From [Candidatus Thermochlorobacteriaceae] bacterium GBChlB (GTDB lineage Bacteria; Bacteroidota; Chlorobiia; Chlorobiales; Thermochlorobacteraceae), in the NCBI GenBank assembly GCA_000724175.1, contig JPGV01000025.1, positions 91,687-155,686 on the forward strand: 64,000 nucleotides of DNA, given 5' to 3'. Under the pieces are notes generated by a model that was not told the DNA's origin, made no database searches, and was given only the letters and a program-made list of their open reading frames with translations. Positions 35,120-43,678 of this stretch are shown piece after piece (the stretch's first letter is position 1; the number at the start of each line of letters is the position of its first letter). Both the position numbers and the translations under genes were made by a program.

Positions 35120-36199
35120 ATGGTAAAAAACATTGTCAAATACGGATTGTCGATTGCAATTGCAGGCACGTTCTTTTGGCTGGCGTTCAAAGATTTCAAA
35201 GAGAGCGACTTTATTGAACTCGGCAGGCAGCTTTCCAACATTGATTATCGCTGGCTTGCGCTTACGCTCATACTGATGATTGCAAGCCATGTGTTACGCG
35301 CGTGGCGGTGGGGGGTGTTGCTCTCGACGGTCAAAGAGACAATGAGTTTGAAGAATCTTTTCAACGCAACGATGATTGGCTACGCGGTCAATATGGTGTT
35401 GCCTCGCGTCGGCGAAATTACAAAGTCGGTCAATTTGGCCAAACAGGAATCGATAGACGGAAAAAAAGTCTTGGCGTCGGTCGTTGTCGAACGCATTTTG
35501 GATACGCTGATGTTTGCATTGCTCTTGGCGGCGTCGGTGTTTGTGTTCCGCGTGAAAATCAATCAAGCCTTCGGCGACGTGAAACTGTGGGGACTGACGC
35601 TCTCGTTTGAAATTGCCGCGTATTTGATTTTGCTGGTCTCGCTCGTCATACTGCTGGTCTTTACGGTGATTTCGCTCTATCCCGCGGCGGTTGCTCGGCT
35701 TGCGCAAATGCTGATTCACCGAGTCTCGAAAAAATGGGCAGAGCGGATTTCGTCGGCGTTGGAATCGTTCCTCGAAGGCACGGCAGCGTTGAAGAACCGC
35801 ACAAAGTATGCGGAAATTGTCGTCTCGTCTTGGGCAATTTGGGGACTGTATTTGCTCGGCACGCTCACGCCGTTCTATGCTATGGGATTGAACAACGCGC
35901 ATGTCTTTGGCGCGCCCGAAGCCTTGACGACAATGAGCATTTCGGGGTTCGGACAACTCATTACGCCGGCTGGCGCGGGAACGTATCAATACGCCTGCAC
36001 GAAAACATTGGAAAAGATTTTTGACATTCCGCTGATTGAGGCGTCGGGATACGCACTGCTGACATTTGCGCTCACGACTGTAACCAACGCTGTTGTCGGC
36101 ATTGGCTGCGCGTTAAGTCAAAACAAGGATAACTTTTTTCGAAAGCCGGTCGCCTCGTCGGACGACCTGACGATGAAAGAACTGCCACAAGTCAAATGA
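35120..36199 (+). CDS. Flippase-like membrane protein (UPF0104/LPG synthase TM family)
   Basis: 359 residues with about eight membrane helices matching the lysylphosphatidylglycerol synthase transmembrane/flippase-like family: LALTLILMIASHVLRAWRWG, RVGEITKSVNLAKQE, and the C-terminal ITPAGAGTYQYACTKTL region. Only the membrane module is present, with no aminoacyl-transferase domain, so a lipid or polysaccharide intermediate translocation role is more likely. It starts 22 bases after the GT2 gene and precedes the PHP phosphatase by 25 bases. Confidence 0.85.
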   Translation: MVKNIVKYGLSIAIAGTFFWLAFKDFKESDFIELGRQLSNIDYRWLALTLILMIASHVLRAWRWGVLLSTVKETMSLKNLFNATMIGYAVNMVLPRVGEITKSVNLAKQESIDGKKVLASVVVERILDTLMFALLLAASVFVFRVKINQAFGDVKLWGLTLSFEIAAYLILLVSLVILLVFTVISLYPAAVARLAQMLIHRVSKKWAERISSALESFLEGTAALKNRTKYAEIVVSSWAIWGLYLLGTLTPFYAMGLNNAHVFGAPEALTTMSISGFGQLITPAGAGTYQYACTKTLEKIFDIPLIEASGYALLTFALTTVTNAVVGIGCALSQNKDNFFRKPVASSDDLTMKELPQVK

Positions 36200-36224
36200 G
36201 AAGATACCACTAAAAAACTGAACG

Positions 36225-37022
36225 ATGGTTGATATTCATTCGCATATTATTCCCGCCGTCGACGACGGCGCTCGCTCGCTGGACGAATCCTTGAAAATGC
36301 TCGATGCCGCTGTCAGCATCGGCGTAACCGATATTGCTGCAAGCCCCCACATCTTTGATATGGAATTTTCGGAAGCGGCGACGGATAAAATTTGTGGTCA
36401 AATGGAACTGCTCAAAGAGGCGGCAGAGAAGCGCAGTTTTCCGATTCGATTGCATCAGGGCTATGAGATTTACTTGACGGAGAACACAACGCGATTTCTG
36501 CGCCAGCGCGATTTTAGCTACTGCGCCAAGGCAAAGTATGTCTTGATTGAAATGCCGGAGCGCAAAATTCCCCCTTATTTTTTGCAAACGCTCTTCGAGT
36601 TGAAAGTCGACGGTATAACGCCGATTGTCGCGCACCCGGAGCGCAATGCAGAGTTCGAAAAAGGGCTAGCGATTTTGGAGCAAGCCTTGAAAATTGGGGC
36701 GTTGTTTCAACTCGACGCAGGCAGTATCTTGGGCGGATTTGGCGACGAAGTAATGAAAAACGCGCGGCGGTTGGTGAAAGCCAAAGCAGTTCACGCGGTT
36801 GCGTCAGACGTGCATAATTTGTCGTCCAGAGCGGTAACGACGCTATCGGCAGCGCGCGAGGCGGTTCTCAAATTAACAAGAGACGAGCGGTTCGTCGAGA
36901 CGGTATTTGTTCAGAACCCAAGAAAAGTGGTGGACGGACAAGCGGTTGAAGCATCGGAATACTTATCGCTTCGCGGCAAAGAAAGAGCGTCGCTCGGCGG
37001 GCTACTTAAACGATTATTTTAA
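36225..37022 (+). CDS. CpsB/CapC-type tyrosine-protein phosphatase (PHP)
   Basis: 265 residues of the PHP-fold metal-dependent phosphotyrosine phosphatases: metal motif VDIHSHIIPAVDDGARS, ASPHIFDM, HQGYEIYL, and the late PIVAHPERN and ASDVHNLSSR ligands. These enzymes dephosphorylate BY-kinases of exopolysaccharide machinery. The next gene is such a kinase, starting 14 bases later. This gives a kinase-phosphatase pair. Confidence 0.93.
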   Translation: MVDIHSHIIPAVDDGARSLDESLKMLDAAVSIGVTDIAASPHIFDMEFSEAATDKICGQMELLKEAAEKRSFPIRLHQGYEIYLTENTTRFLRQRDFSYCAKAKYVLIEMPERKIPPYFLQTLFELKVDGITPIVAHPERNAEFEKGLAILEQALKIGALFQLDAGSILGGFGDEVMKNARRLVKAKAVHAVASDVHNLSSRAVTTLSAAREAVLKLTRDERFVETVFVQNPRKVVDGQAVEASEYLSLRGKERASLGGLLKRLF

Positions 37023-37036
37023 GCGCAGAATCAACT

Positions 37037-39442
37037 ATGGAAAATTCCAAGGAGAACGGCTACGCTGCCAACGGCGGTGCATCGAAATTCTACCGACAGC
37101 TCCAGCAGGCACAACTTGAGCAAGAGGAAGATTTTGGGGTAGTCTTTTACAACTACCTTCGAGCGCTCTTGAAGGGAAAGTGGGTGATTTTGTTTTTGTT
37201 CTTGGTCTCAACCACGATTGGAATTTTAGTCAGCCGTTCTCAAAAAAACATCTACGAAGGCGTAACCAGCGTGTTGGTGAAAAACACCAAGTCAAGCGCC
37301 TCGGTAGTGGTAAGTTTGGATTTACAGGAAAGAGAGTCGTACGCAGACGAGATTGAAATTTTGAAGAGCCGAACCGTCGCCGAAGAAGTCGCCTACAAAC
37401 TGCTCCAAATCGTCTTTAAAGACGAAACAACAAAAAAAGATACGCTTGATCTTATTCGAGAAGAAGATGGCAAAATCTCGAACATAGACGCAATTGCCGC
37501 GCGCGTAAGGTCTGGGATAAGCATTGCACAGCCTAAAGCCACATCCACGAGCATTTTATTAATCTCGTTTAAATCGTTCGACCCGTTTGAAGCGGCGACA
37601 GTGTCGCGCGCCATCGCCAGCGTTTATCAAGAGCGCAAGAAAAAATCGTCCAGCAATACCGCGAGAATCTTACGGGAATTCTTGGAAGACCAGTTGGCGC
37701 AAAAGAAACGACAGTTGGCTGAGAGCGAGCGAACGCTCCAATCGTATATGGAAGAAAATCGTGTGGTCTCGCTCAACGAAGAAGCGACGCGCATGATTGG
37801 TCGCTATTCCCAAGCGCAGGCGCAGCTGGACGAAACAGGCGTGTTGCTCAACGCGCTCACCGCATCGCTCAAGCAATACAACGAGGAACTGGCCGCGTTG
37901 CAGCCGAAACTGTCCAACTCAGCGGTGCAAGCCTCGATTGAACCATATACAAAGCAGTTCCAACAGGAGATTGCGCGCTTGGAGTTCGAGCGCGATAAAG
38001 TGCTTGCTGACCCAGGAAGCCAAACCAACCTCAATGTGCAAGAGCGGATTAGGCAATATGAAGACCAAATTGAGTCTTACAAGAAAAAACTGCAACAGGC
38101 GTTTGACCGACAAGTCAAGCAAGGTTTGGCGAATGTCGATAACTCTCAATACTTCAAGGAAATTTATCGGAAAAAGTTAGAGACCGAACTGCAAATTATT
38201 GGGCTTCAAACCAAATTGAAGGCGTATAAAGACCTTGCGCAGGACTATGACCGTGCGTTTCTCAAGACACCCGGTAAAAACATCGAGTTCGCGCGTCTGC
38301 AACGCAACAACCAAACGCTGCAAGATTTATACAGCCTGCTTGAAAAACGCTATCAAGAAGCGTTGATTGCCGAAGAGCAGATTCCAAGCGGCGTTGAGGT
38401 GATTGACTTAGCTGTGCCGAACTTGGTGCCAGTTGGACCAAATCGAGCAACGAACGTGATTTTAGGCGTTGTTGTCGGGCTGGTGCTGGGCGTGGGTGTG
38501 GTGATGCTGCTACAGTTCCTTGACCAAAGCGTCCATACGCCGGAACAAGCTGAAAAATTAGGCACTTTGCTCGCTACGATTCCCGTCATTGAAACCTTTG
38601 ACGAGAGTGTGAGAGGCAAAGCGGGCACCGAAGTTAAAGCGGAAGATGAAACAGATTTGGAGTATAAAAAAATTGCCTCGCACTTGGTGACACACTTCGA
38701 CCCGAAAAGCTCCGTCTCCGAATCGTATCGTGCGCTCCGCACTAGCATTTTGTTTTCAAGTTCATTCGTCGGGAACGGGGAGAAAGAAGACGGAAATGTC
38801 TTCGCCGTTACGAGCGCGTCGCCAAAGGAAGGAAAATCAACGACGATTTCAAACCTTGCTATCACCATCGCACAAGGTGGGCAAAAAGTGCTGCTCATAG
38901 ATGCTGACTTGCGCCGCCCAGTGGTTCACGCCATTTTCGGCTATAACAAAGAACCCGGTATTACAAATCACTTGGTCGGGCGCGCCGCTCTGGACGACAT
39001 TACCCGAAGTTCGGCGATTCCAAACTTAGATATTATCACATCTGGCACGATTCCGCCGAACCCGTCGGAACTCTTAGGCTCCGACAGAGCCCGTGAGTTC
39101 ATTACTCAAGTTCGTCAACGCTACGATACGATTCTCTTCGACACACCGCCGGTGCTTGCCGTTACCGACGCTCAAGTGCTCGCGACCCAAGTTGACGGCA
39201 TTATGATTGTCATTGCAGCGGGACAGACACAAGTCGAACTGGCAAAACGCGCCAGGCAAGCCGTTGCGCGGGTCGATGGGCGCTTCTTGGGCTTTATTTT
39301 GAACAACTTTGATGTGGCGAACAGCTATGGCTCGTATTACAAATACTATCGATACTATAACTACTACTACGAGTCGAAAGGCACGCCAAAGATTAAGAAG
39401 TCGTTCATTGAGCAACTCTCAGACCGCTTTATCGGAAAGTGA
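37037..39442 (+). CDS. Wzz/BY-kinase polysaccharide biosynthesis tyrosine autokinase
   Basis: 801 residues, a fused Wzz-type chain-length regulator and cytoplasmic BY-kinase. TM1 is near residues 48-68 and TM2 near 475-495, with a long periplasmic coiled coil between them. The kinase domain has Walker A SASPKEGKSTT (about 592-603), Walker A' VLLIDADLRRP (about 617-627) and Walker B ILFDTPPVL. It ends in a tyrosine cluster SYGSYYKYYRYYNYYYE (ten tyrosines, about residues 761-777) that is the autophosphorylation tail. Its last 24 bases overlap the convergent HisN-like gene. Part of the exopolysaccharide block. Confidence 0.93.
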   Translation: MENSKENGYAANGGASKFYRQLQQAQLEQEEDFGVVFYNYLRALLKGKWVILFLFLVSTTIGILVSRSQKNIYEGVTSVLVKNTKSSASVVVSLDLQERESYADEIEILKSRTVAEEVAYKLLQIVFKDETTKKDTLDLIREEDGKISNIDAIAARVRSGISIAQPKATSTSILLISFKSFDPFEAATVSRAIASVYQERKKKSSSNTARILREFLEDQLAQKKRQLAESERTLQSYMEENRVVSLNEEATRMIGRYSQAQAQLDETGVLLNALTASLKQYNEELAALQPKLSNSAVQASIEPYTKQFQQEIARLEFERDKVLADPGSQTNLNVQERIRQYEDQIESYKKKLQQAFDRQVKQGLANVDNSQYFKEIYRKKLETELQIIGLQTKLKAYKDLAQDYDRAFLKTPGKNIEFARLQRNNQTLQDLYSLLEKRYQEALIAEEQIPSGVEVIDLAVPNLVPVGPNRATNVILGVVVGLVLGVGVVMLLQFLDQSVHTPEQAEKLGTLLATIPVIETFDESVRGKAGTEVKAEDETDLEYKKIASHLVTHFDPKSSVSESYRALRTSILFSSSFVGNGEKEDGNVFAVTSASPKEGKSTTISNLAITIAQGGQKVLLIDADLRRPVVHAIFGYNKEPGITNHLVGRAALDDITRSSAIPNLDIITSGTIPPNPSELLGSDRAREFITQVRQRYDTILFDTPPVLAVTDAQVLATQVDGIMIVIAAGQTQVELAKRARQAVARVDGRFLGFILNNFDVANSYGSYYKYYRYYNYYYESKGTPKIKKSFIEQLSDRFIGK

Positions 39443-40189
39443 GCGCAGAATTTTTTCGCCGAGCGCACGGTTCGCGGTGAGCAAGCCTTTGCCATAAATC
39501 GTGCGCTTGCCAGCGTAGTCAAAACACATGCCGCCCGCTTCTTCGATAATCGGGATAAGCGCGGCGGAATCCCATGGCATCATCTTTGGCTCGACCATCA
39601 CATCGGCTTGTCCCGCCGCAATCAAAGTATGACCGTAACAATCGCCCCACATTCGCAAGAGCTTTGCTTTCTTTTTCAAACTGTCAAAAGCGTGTTTGCC
39701 CATCGTGTCGGTCAAATACGATTCGCTCGATGTAAGCAGCGTCGCTTGCGACAAATCGGAAACTTGCGAGACGACCAAGCGCGAGACGTTTCTGAACGCG
39801 CCACCGCCTGTTTCCGCATAACAGGTCTCGCCGAGCGCGGGCAAATCGACGACGCCGACGCGCATCTCGCCCTCGATTTCCAAGCCCAGCATCACGCCGT
39901 AGAGCGGAACACCGTGAATGAACGACTTTGTGCCGTCAATCGGGTCGATAATCCATTTGCGCTGGTTTTTACTTGGCTTCTCGCCGAACTCCTCGCCCAG
40001 AAATCCGTCCTTCGGAAATTTCGAGCGGATGAGTGAGACAATTTTTTTTTCGGCGTTGCGGTCGGCTTCCGTAACAGGCGAGTTATCTCGCTTCGCATCT
40101 ACTTTGAGCGAGCGGCTGCGAAAGTATTGAAGCGTCAATTTGCCAGCGGCGGTGGCAGCCTCGAGCGCGAGTTCTAAATCGGGCGACAT
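39419..40189 (-). CDS. Inositol monophosphatase-family phosphatase, HisN-like
   Basis: 256 residues of the IMPase superfamily. Metal-binding motifs: LGEEFGE and IDPIDGTKSF with the WDSAA segment late in the chain. The wording RMWGDCYGHTLIAAGQADVMVEP followed by WDSAALIPI is typical of histidinol-phosphate phosphatase (HisN) members, so histidine biosynthesis is likely, but a general inositol- or sugar-phosphatase role cannot be excluded. It overlaps the BY-kinase gene tail-to-tail by 24 bases and follows rsmB by 11 bases. Confidence 0.88.
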   Translation of the reverse strand: MSPDLELALEAATAAGKLTLQYFRSRSLKVDAKRDNSPVTEADRNAEKKIVSLIRSKFPKDGFLGEEFGEKPSKNQRKWIIDPIDGTKSFIHGVPLYGVMLGLEIEGEMRVGVVDLPALGETCYAETGGGAFRNVSRLVVSQVSDLSQATLLTSSESYLTDTMGKHAFDSLKKKAKLLRMWGDCYGHTLIAAGQADVMVEPKMMPWDSAALIPIIEEAGGMCFDYAGKRTIYGKGLLTANRALGEKILRSLSDKAV

Positions 40190-40200
40190 AAATAAATCGG

Positions 40201-41556
40201 TTAGGATTTTAGTGAATGTTTGGTCAAAATGGCAGCGAAAAATCCGTCTGTGCCGTCAGTGTGCGGCGCGAGTTTCATATAATCGTTGTTTGCAAACCTT
40301 GCCGTGAGCGCGCTGAGGTCAAATGAGACGCGCATCTCGCCAAGTTGCATTGAAATGGGTTTCACGGAAAACTCCGGATGTCGTTCAAGAAAGTGCTTGA
40401 CAACCGCGTCGTTTTCTGCGCTGAACAGCGAACACGTCGCATACACCAGCGTCCCGCCTTGCTTGACGAAACCCGCATAGGCGTCTAAAATGTCTTGTTG
40501 CATTGCGCAGATGCGTTCAAGCGAGTCCTTTGTCAATCGCCGTTTGAGGTCAGGATTGCGGCGCACCGTTCCCGACCCCGTGCAAGGCGCATCGACCAAC
40601 ACAGCGTCTAATTTACCCGCAAAAGCACTGTTAAAGTGTGAAAATTTTTTCAGCGAATCTATCACCTGAACATTCTGCAAACCCGACCGACGAATCCGCT
40701 GCGTGATATTGCCAAAGCGCCGCTCAACTGCGTCGTAGGCATAGACCGTGCCTTTGCCGCGCATTAAGGTGGCCAAGTGCAAGGTTTTTCCGCCGCCGCC
40801 TGCACAGGCATCGAGAACTTTCATCGAGGGTTTCGGATTGAGCAAGAGCGAAATAAGTTGGCTGCCTTCATCTTGAACTTCAAACAACCCTTGCTTGAAC
40901 AGCGGCGTTTGCATCACTTGTTTGCGCGCGTCGCAGAGCAGCGCGTCGGGCGAGAGGCGTCCGGCCGTAGTCTCGATGCCGAGTTGCCGAAGTTCTTTTT
41001 GAAGCGACAGCGGCGAGGTGCGAAGCGAATTGACGCGCAAGGTTAATGGCGCGGGAGCATTGAGCGCGCGATACAAGTCGTCAAGAATTTTGGGAGCATG
41101 CTCCTGTAAAAGCAGTTCCGTCATCCAGTTGGGAAAAGAATGTCGGAGCGACAAGGCATCTACGTCGTTGCCCTCAGGCGGCTTACGACGCGCCAAAAAA
41201 TACTGCGCTGTTTGCGCCAGCGTCTCTGACGAGAGCGATGTAAGTGTTTGAATTGCTGCGGATAATTCGGCAGCAGGAAGCGTAGAACATTTAAGCAAAA
41301 AGAAGTAGATGGAAAACGTCGTCAAAAATTTTTCGGGAAGGCAAAGCTCCGAAAGTGCGGCGCGGGAGCAGCGCTCTAAAAAAATCTCTTCTCGCAAGAG
41401 ACCGTAAATCGTTTCGCTGATGAACCGGCGGTCGTGTGAGCCTAAGTATTTTCGCGCGCGAAGATACTGCGAGAGAACGGCGTCGGCAGGACGCGGCGTG
41501 GCACGAACCTCTTGATAGGCTTCACGCACGTGCGATAAGAGCAAGCGATAGTTCAT
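40201..41556 (-). CDS. rsmB: 16S rRNA (cytosine-C5)-methyltransferase, RsmB/NSUN type
   Basis: 451 residues with an N-terminal NusB-like RNA-binding domain and a C-terminal SAM-dependent methyltransferase domain. SAM motif VLDACAGGGGKTLHLA, motif IV DAPCTGSGTVRRNPDLKRR and motif VI with the catalytic cysteine YATCSLF. The order NusB-like plus MTase is that of RsmB, which makes m5C967 in 16S rRNA. Ends 11 bases before the HisN-like gene, in frame with a TCC-TAA-CCG stop context. Confidence 0.93.
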   Translation of the reverse strand: MNYRLLLSHVREAYQEVRATPRPADAVLSQYLRARKYLGSHDRRFISETIYGLLREEIFLERCSRAALSELCLPEKFLTTFSIYFFLLKCSTLPAAELSAAIQTLTSLSSETLAQTAQYFLARRKPPEGNDVDALSLRHSFPNWMTELLLQEHAPKILDDLYRALNAPAPLTLRVNSLRTSPLSLQKELRQLGIETTAGRLSPDALLCDARKQVMQTPLFKQGLFEVQDEGSQLISLLLNPKPSMKVLDACAGGGGKTLHLATLMRGKGTVYAYDAVERRFGNITQRIRRSGLQNVQVIDSLKKFSHFNSAFAGKLDAVLVDAPCTGSGTVRRNPDLKRRLTKDSLERICAMQQDILDAYAGFVKQGGTLVYATCSLFSAENDAVVKHFLERHPEFSVKPISMQLGEMRVSFDLSALTARFANNDYMKLAPHTDGTDGFFAAILTKHSLKS

Positions 41557-41587
41557 CGAGTTGGGCGCGTCGACTTAAATAAACACG

Positions 41588-42115
41588 TTAGGAATTGTCT
41601 TTGCCGCGCTGAACGGCCGATGATGCAATCGCGCCGCCAAGCCCTGCAAAAAGCGGGTAGAGAATCAGCGTGCCAAGTGTGGCGGTAAGCATACTGGAAA
41701 CCGTCAGTCCTTCGGCCCGCTGCTCACGAAATGCTTGCTCGAGTTCCATTTTTGCTTCAGGGGTCGTGCCGAGAATCCTAAGCATAAATTGTTGAACTTC
41801 CTCTGTGCCGGGTTGATAGTCAAACACAGCTTGGAGCAGGAACGATACGACGAGTGTTGCCAGCCCGCCCAGCAACCCTGCAAGTGCGCCAAGTTTGAAC
41901 CCGTTGCCACCCGTCAAGGTGAGGCTGTAAGCGTTGATGTAATGAAATGCGCCCGCAAAGCCGCCGCCGATGATGCCCAAACAGCAAGCATTAAGAAGAT
42001 TTAAAAACGGGACGACGGAGACGATGAATATCACGCCCGCGCCGATGAGAATGGACGTAAAGTTATCGGGCGGCTCCGCTGCGCCTTGCGTGGATGGTTG
42101 TAGTTCCTCCGCCAT
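41588..42115 (-). CDS. Membrane protein, DUF4199-like in layout, unknown function
   Basis: 175 residues, four predicted membrane segments (about 24-50, 60-75, 80-100, 145-165), a glycine-rich GIIGGGFAGAFHYI motif and a hydrophilic loop around residues 110-135. Similar small glycine-rich membrane proteins in this phylum are unannotated. It has its own promoter directly upstream (42149-42177) and is followed by rsmB 31 bases later. Confidence 0.65.
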   Translation of the reverse strand: MAEELQPSTQGAAEPPDNFTSILIGAGVIFIVSVVPFLNLLNACCLGIIGGGFAGAFHYINAYSLTLTGGNGFKLGALAGLLGGLATLVVSFLLQAVFDYQPGTEEVQQFMLRILGTTPEAKMELEQAFREQRAEGLTVSSMLTATLGTLILYPLFAGLGGAIASSAVQRGKDNS

Positions 42116-42148
42116 ATTTGAAAGAAATGAATTGAAGAAAACAGCGGA

Positions 42149-42177
42149 AAGTTACGCCAACAGACTTAGCCAGTCAA
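42149..42177 (-). promoter_or_regulatory. Probable sigma70-type promoter of the gene at 42115
   Basis: Reading the minus strand, TTGACT (42177-42172) and TAACTT (42154-42149) are 17 bases apart, the same arrangement as at 1296-1324. The coding start is about 35 bases downstream. It lies just after the dapB stop, inside a 68-base gap. Confidence 0.55.
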
Positions 42178-42183
42178 GCGGGT

Positions 42184-42939
42184 TCAAGGGCGTGCATGGT
42201 GGAGCGCGGCGAGTCGGTCGCTCAAAAAATCGTCGATGGAGTAAAATCCCTTTTTGTCCAACAGCCATTCTGCGGCTTGAATGGCGCCTTCGGCGAAACC
42301 GCGTCGGCTCTTGGCGTTGTGCGAAATGGTAATTTCGTCAGCAGCAGAATCGAGGTAAAGGGTATGCGTGCCGAAGACTTTGCCCAATCGAAGCGACGTG
42401 AGCAGCAGCTCGTCAGGCGCAATCGGCGTCTCTGAATCAACCGCAGTTTTGAGACGTGTTTTACGAGGCAACGATTCCAAGACCAGCGCGGCAGCGCGAA
42501 GTCCTGTGCCACTCGGCGAATCTTTTTTGGCGGTATGATGAATTTCCGAGAGCGCGGCGTCGAATTCGGGAAAGGGCGCAATGAGCGCGGCGGCGTGTTT
42601 GACCATGCGAAAAAAAAGCTGAACGCCGAGCGAGAAATTTGCCGCATAGAGCAGAGAACCGCCTAACGACAGAACTTGCGCTCGAACGTTATCCGCTTCC
42701 GACGACCAGCCCGTAGAGCCAACAACGACGGGCTTTCCCGACCGCAGCAAGACAGGTAAGTTCTTCAAAAACGCAGCAGCGTTGGTGAACTCAATCACGG
42801 CGTCCGCCATTTGAAATGCCTCAGGCGAGAGCGCTGACTTGGAATCGAAGCGCGCAACGACACGGTGCTTGCCCGACTCCTCGACGAGCGAGGCAACTGC
42901 CTTGCCCATATTTCCATTGCCCAATAATGCAAGGTTCAT
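42184..42939 (-). CDS. dapB: 4-hydroxy-tetrahydrodipicolinate reductase
   Basis: Lysine/diaminopimelate pathway enzyme. 251 residues from the ATG at 42939 (MNLALLGNGNMGKAV, NAD(P)H-binding loop); the frame opens with an upstream TTG that I reject. The catalytic histidine/lysine motif appears as SEIHHTAKKDSPSGTGL. The final C-terminal segment FSIDDFLS is normal for the family. It lies between the DUF5683 gene (27 bases upstream) and the 42115 gene. Confidence 0.94.
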   Translation of the reverse strand: MNLALLGNGNMGKAVASLVEESGKHRVVARFDSKSALSPEAFQMADAVIEFTNAAAFLKNLPVLLRSGKPVVVGSTGWSSEADNVRAQVLSLGGSLLYAANFSLGVQLFFRMVKHAAALIAPFPEFDAALSEIHHTAKKDSPSGTGLRAAALVLESLPRKTRLKTAVDSETPIAPDELLLTSLRLGKVFGTHTLYLDSAADEITISHNAKSRRGFAEGAIQAAEWLLDKKGFYSIDDFLSDRLAALHHARP

Positions 42940-42965
42940 AAAAAACAAACGATAAAAATGATGTG

Positions 42966-43673
42966 CTAAAATTTCAATTTGATACTCAAGACAGGAACGC
43001 CTGAGGCAGGCGCGGCGCGACTCGTTAAATCGTCGCTGACATCGAATCCAAACAAGTGCGCATCGATATAGGCATCAACAATCGACAACAGGTATGCAAG
43101 CAAAATGTAGACGCCATACTCATCGCGGCTCTCGCGCGCCGACTCGCGGAAGGCACGATAGGCAGTGGTTTCCGGCGCGGGCGTAACGCCTCGGGCTTGC
43201 GCGGCAGCAAGGCTGTCGTTGTAAAGCCCTTGCCAACGCAAATACTCGTTGTTCTGACGAATGTAGTTGTAGGCGAACCAACCGATGATGCCATAGACAA
43301 TCGGCAGTTTCCAATACGAGCGGTTGTAGAGCTGCCCAAAGCCCGGCAGCACTGCCGAGCCAAGCGCGACAAGCCCAGGGTCGAGTCGGTATTTCAGCGT
43401 CGTGTCCCGCGCGGTCGAGAGACTGTCCGAGAGAACATTGCTGCGAGTGCTGTCGAGCAAGACACTAGCGGAATCGAGCTGAAAATACGCAGCATCGAAG
43501 GAATACGAGGAAAAAGACGACAAGCCGTAGAGGCTTGAAAATACAGGCAGAGATGGCGGGTGAACGAAGGATTTTTTGAAACAAAGCGGTTGCGCTAAGA
43601 GCGGAGCCGTGGCGCACAGGCTAAAAAACGACGTTAGGAAAAATAACCATGTTGACCGTTGCACAACTTGCAC
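42966..43673 (-). CDS. DUF5683 domain membrane protein
   Basis: 235 residues. GTG start at 43673, six bases after the parB stop. N-terminal signal (LFFLTSFFSLCATAPLLAQ), a variable linker, and the DUF5683 core LGSAVLPGFGQLYNRSYWKLPIVYG and YIRQNNEYLRWQGLYND. DUF5683 genes commonly sit directly after parB in Bacteroidota-type genomes. Function unknown, probably outer-envelope or membrane associated. Confidence 0.88.
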   Translation of the reverse strand: MQVVQRSTWLFFLTSFFSLCATAPLLAQPLCFKKSFVHPPSLPVFSSLYGLSSFSSYSFDAAYFQLDSASVLLDSTRSNVLSDSLSTARDTTLKYRLDPGLVALGSAVLPGFGQLYNRSYWKLPIVYGIIGWFAYNYIRQNNEYLRWQGLYNDSLAAAQARGVTPAPETTAYRAFRESARESRDEYGVYILLAYLLSIVDAYIDAHLFGFDVSDDLTSRAAPASGVPVLSIKLKF

Positions 43674-43678
43674 GTGCG

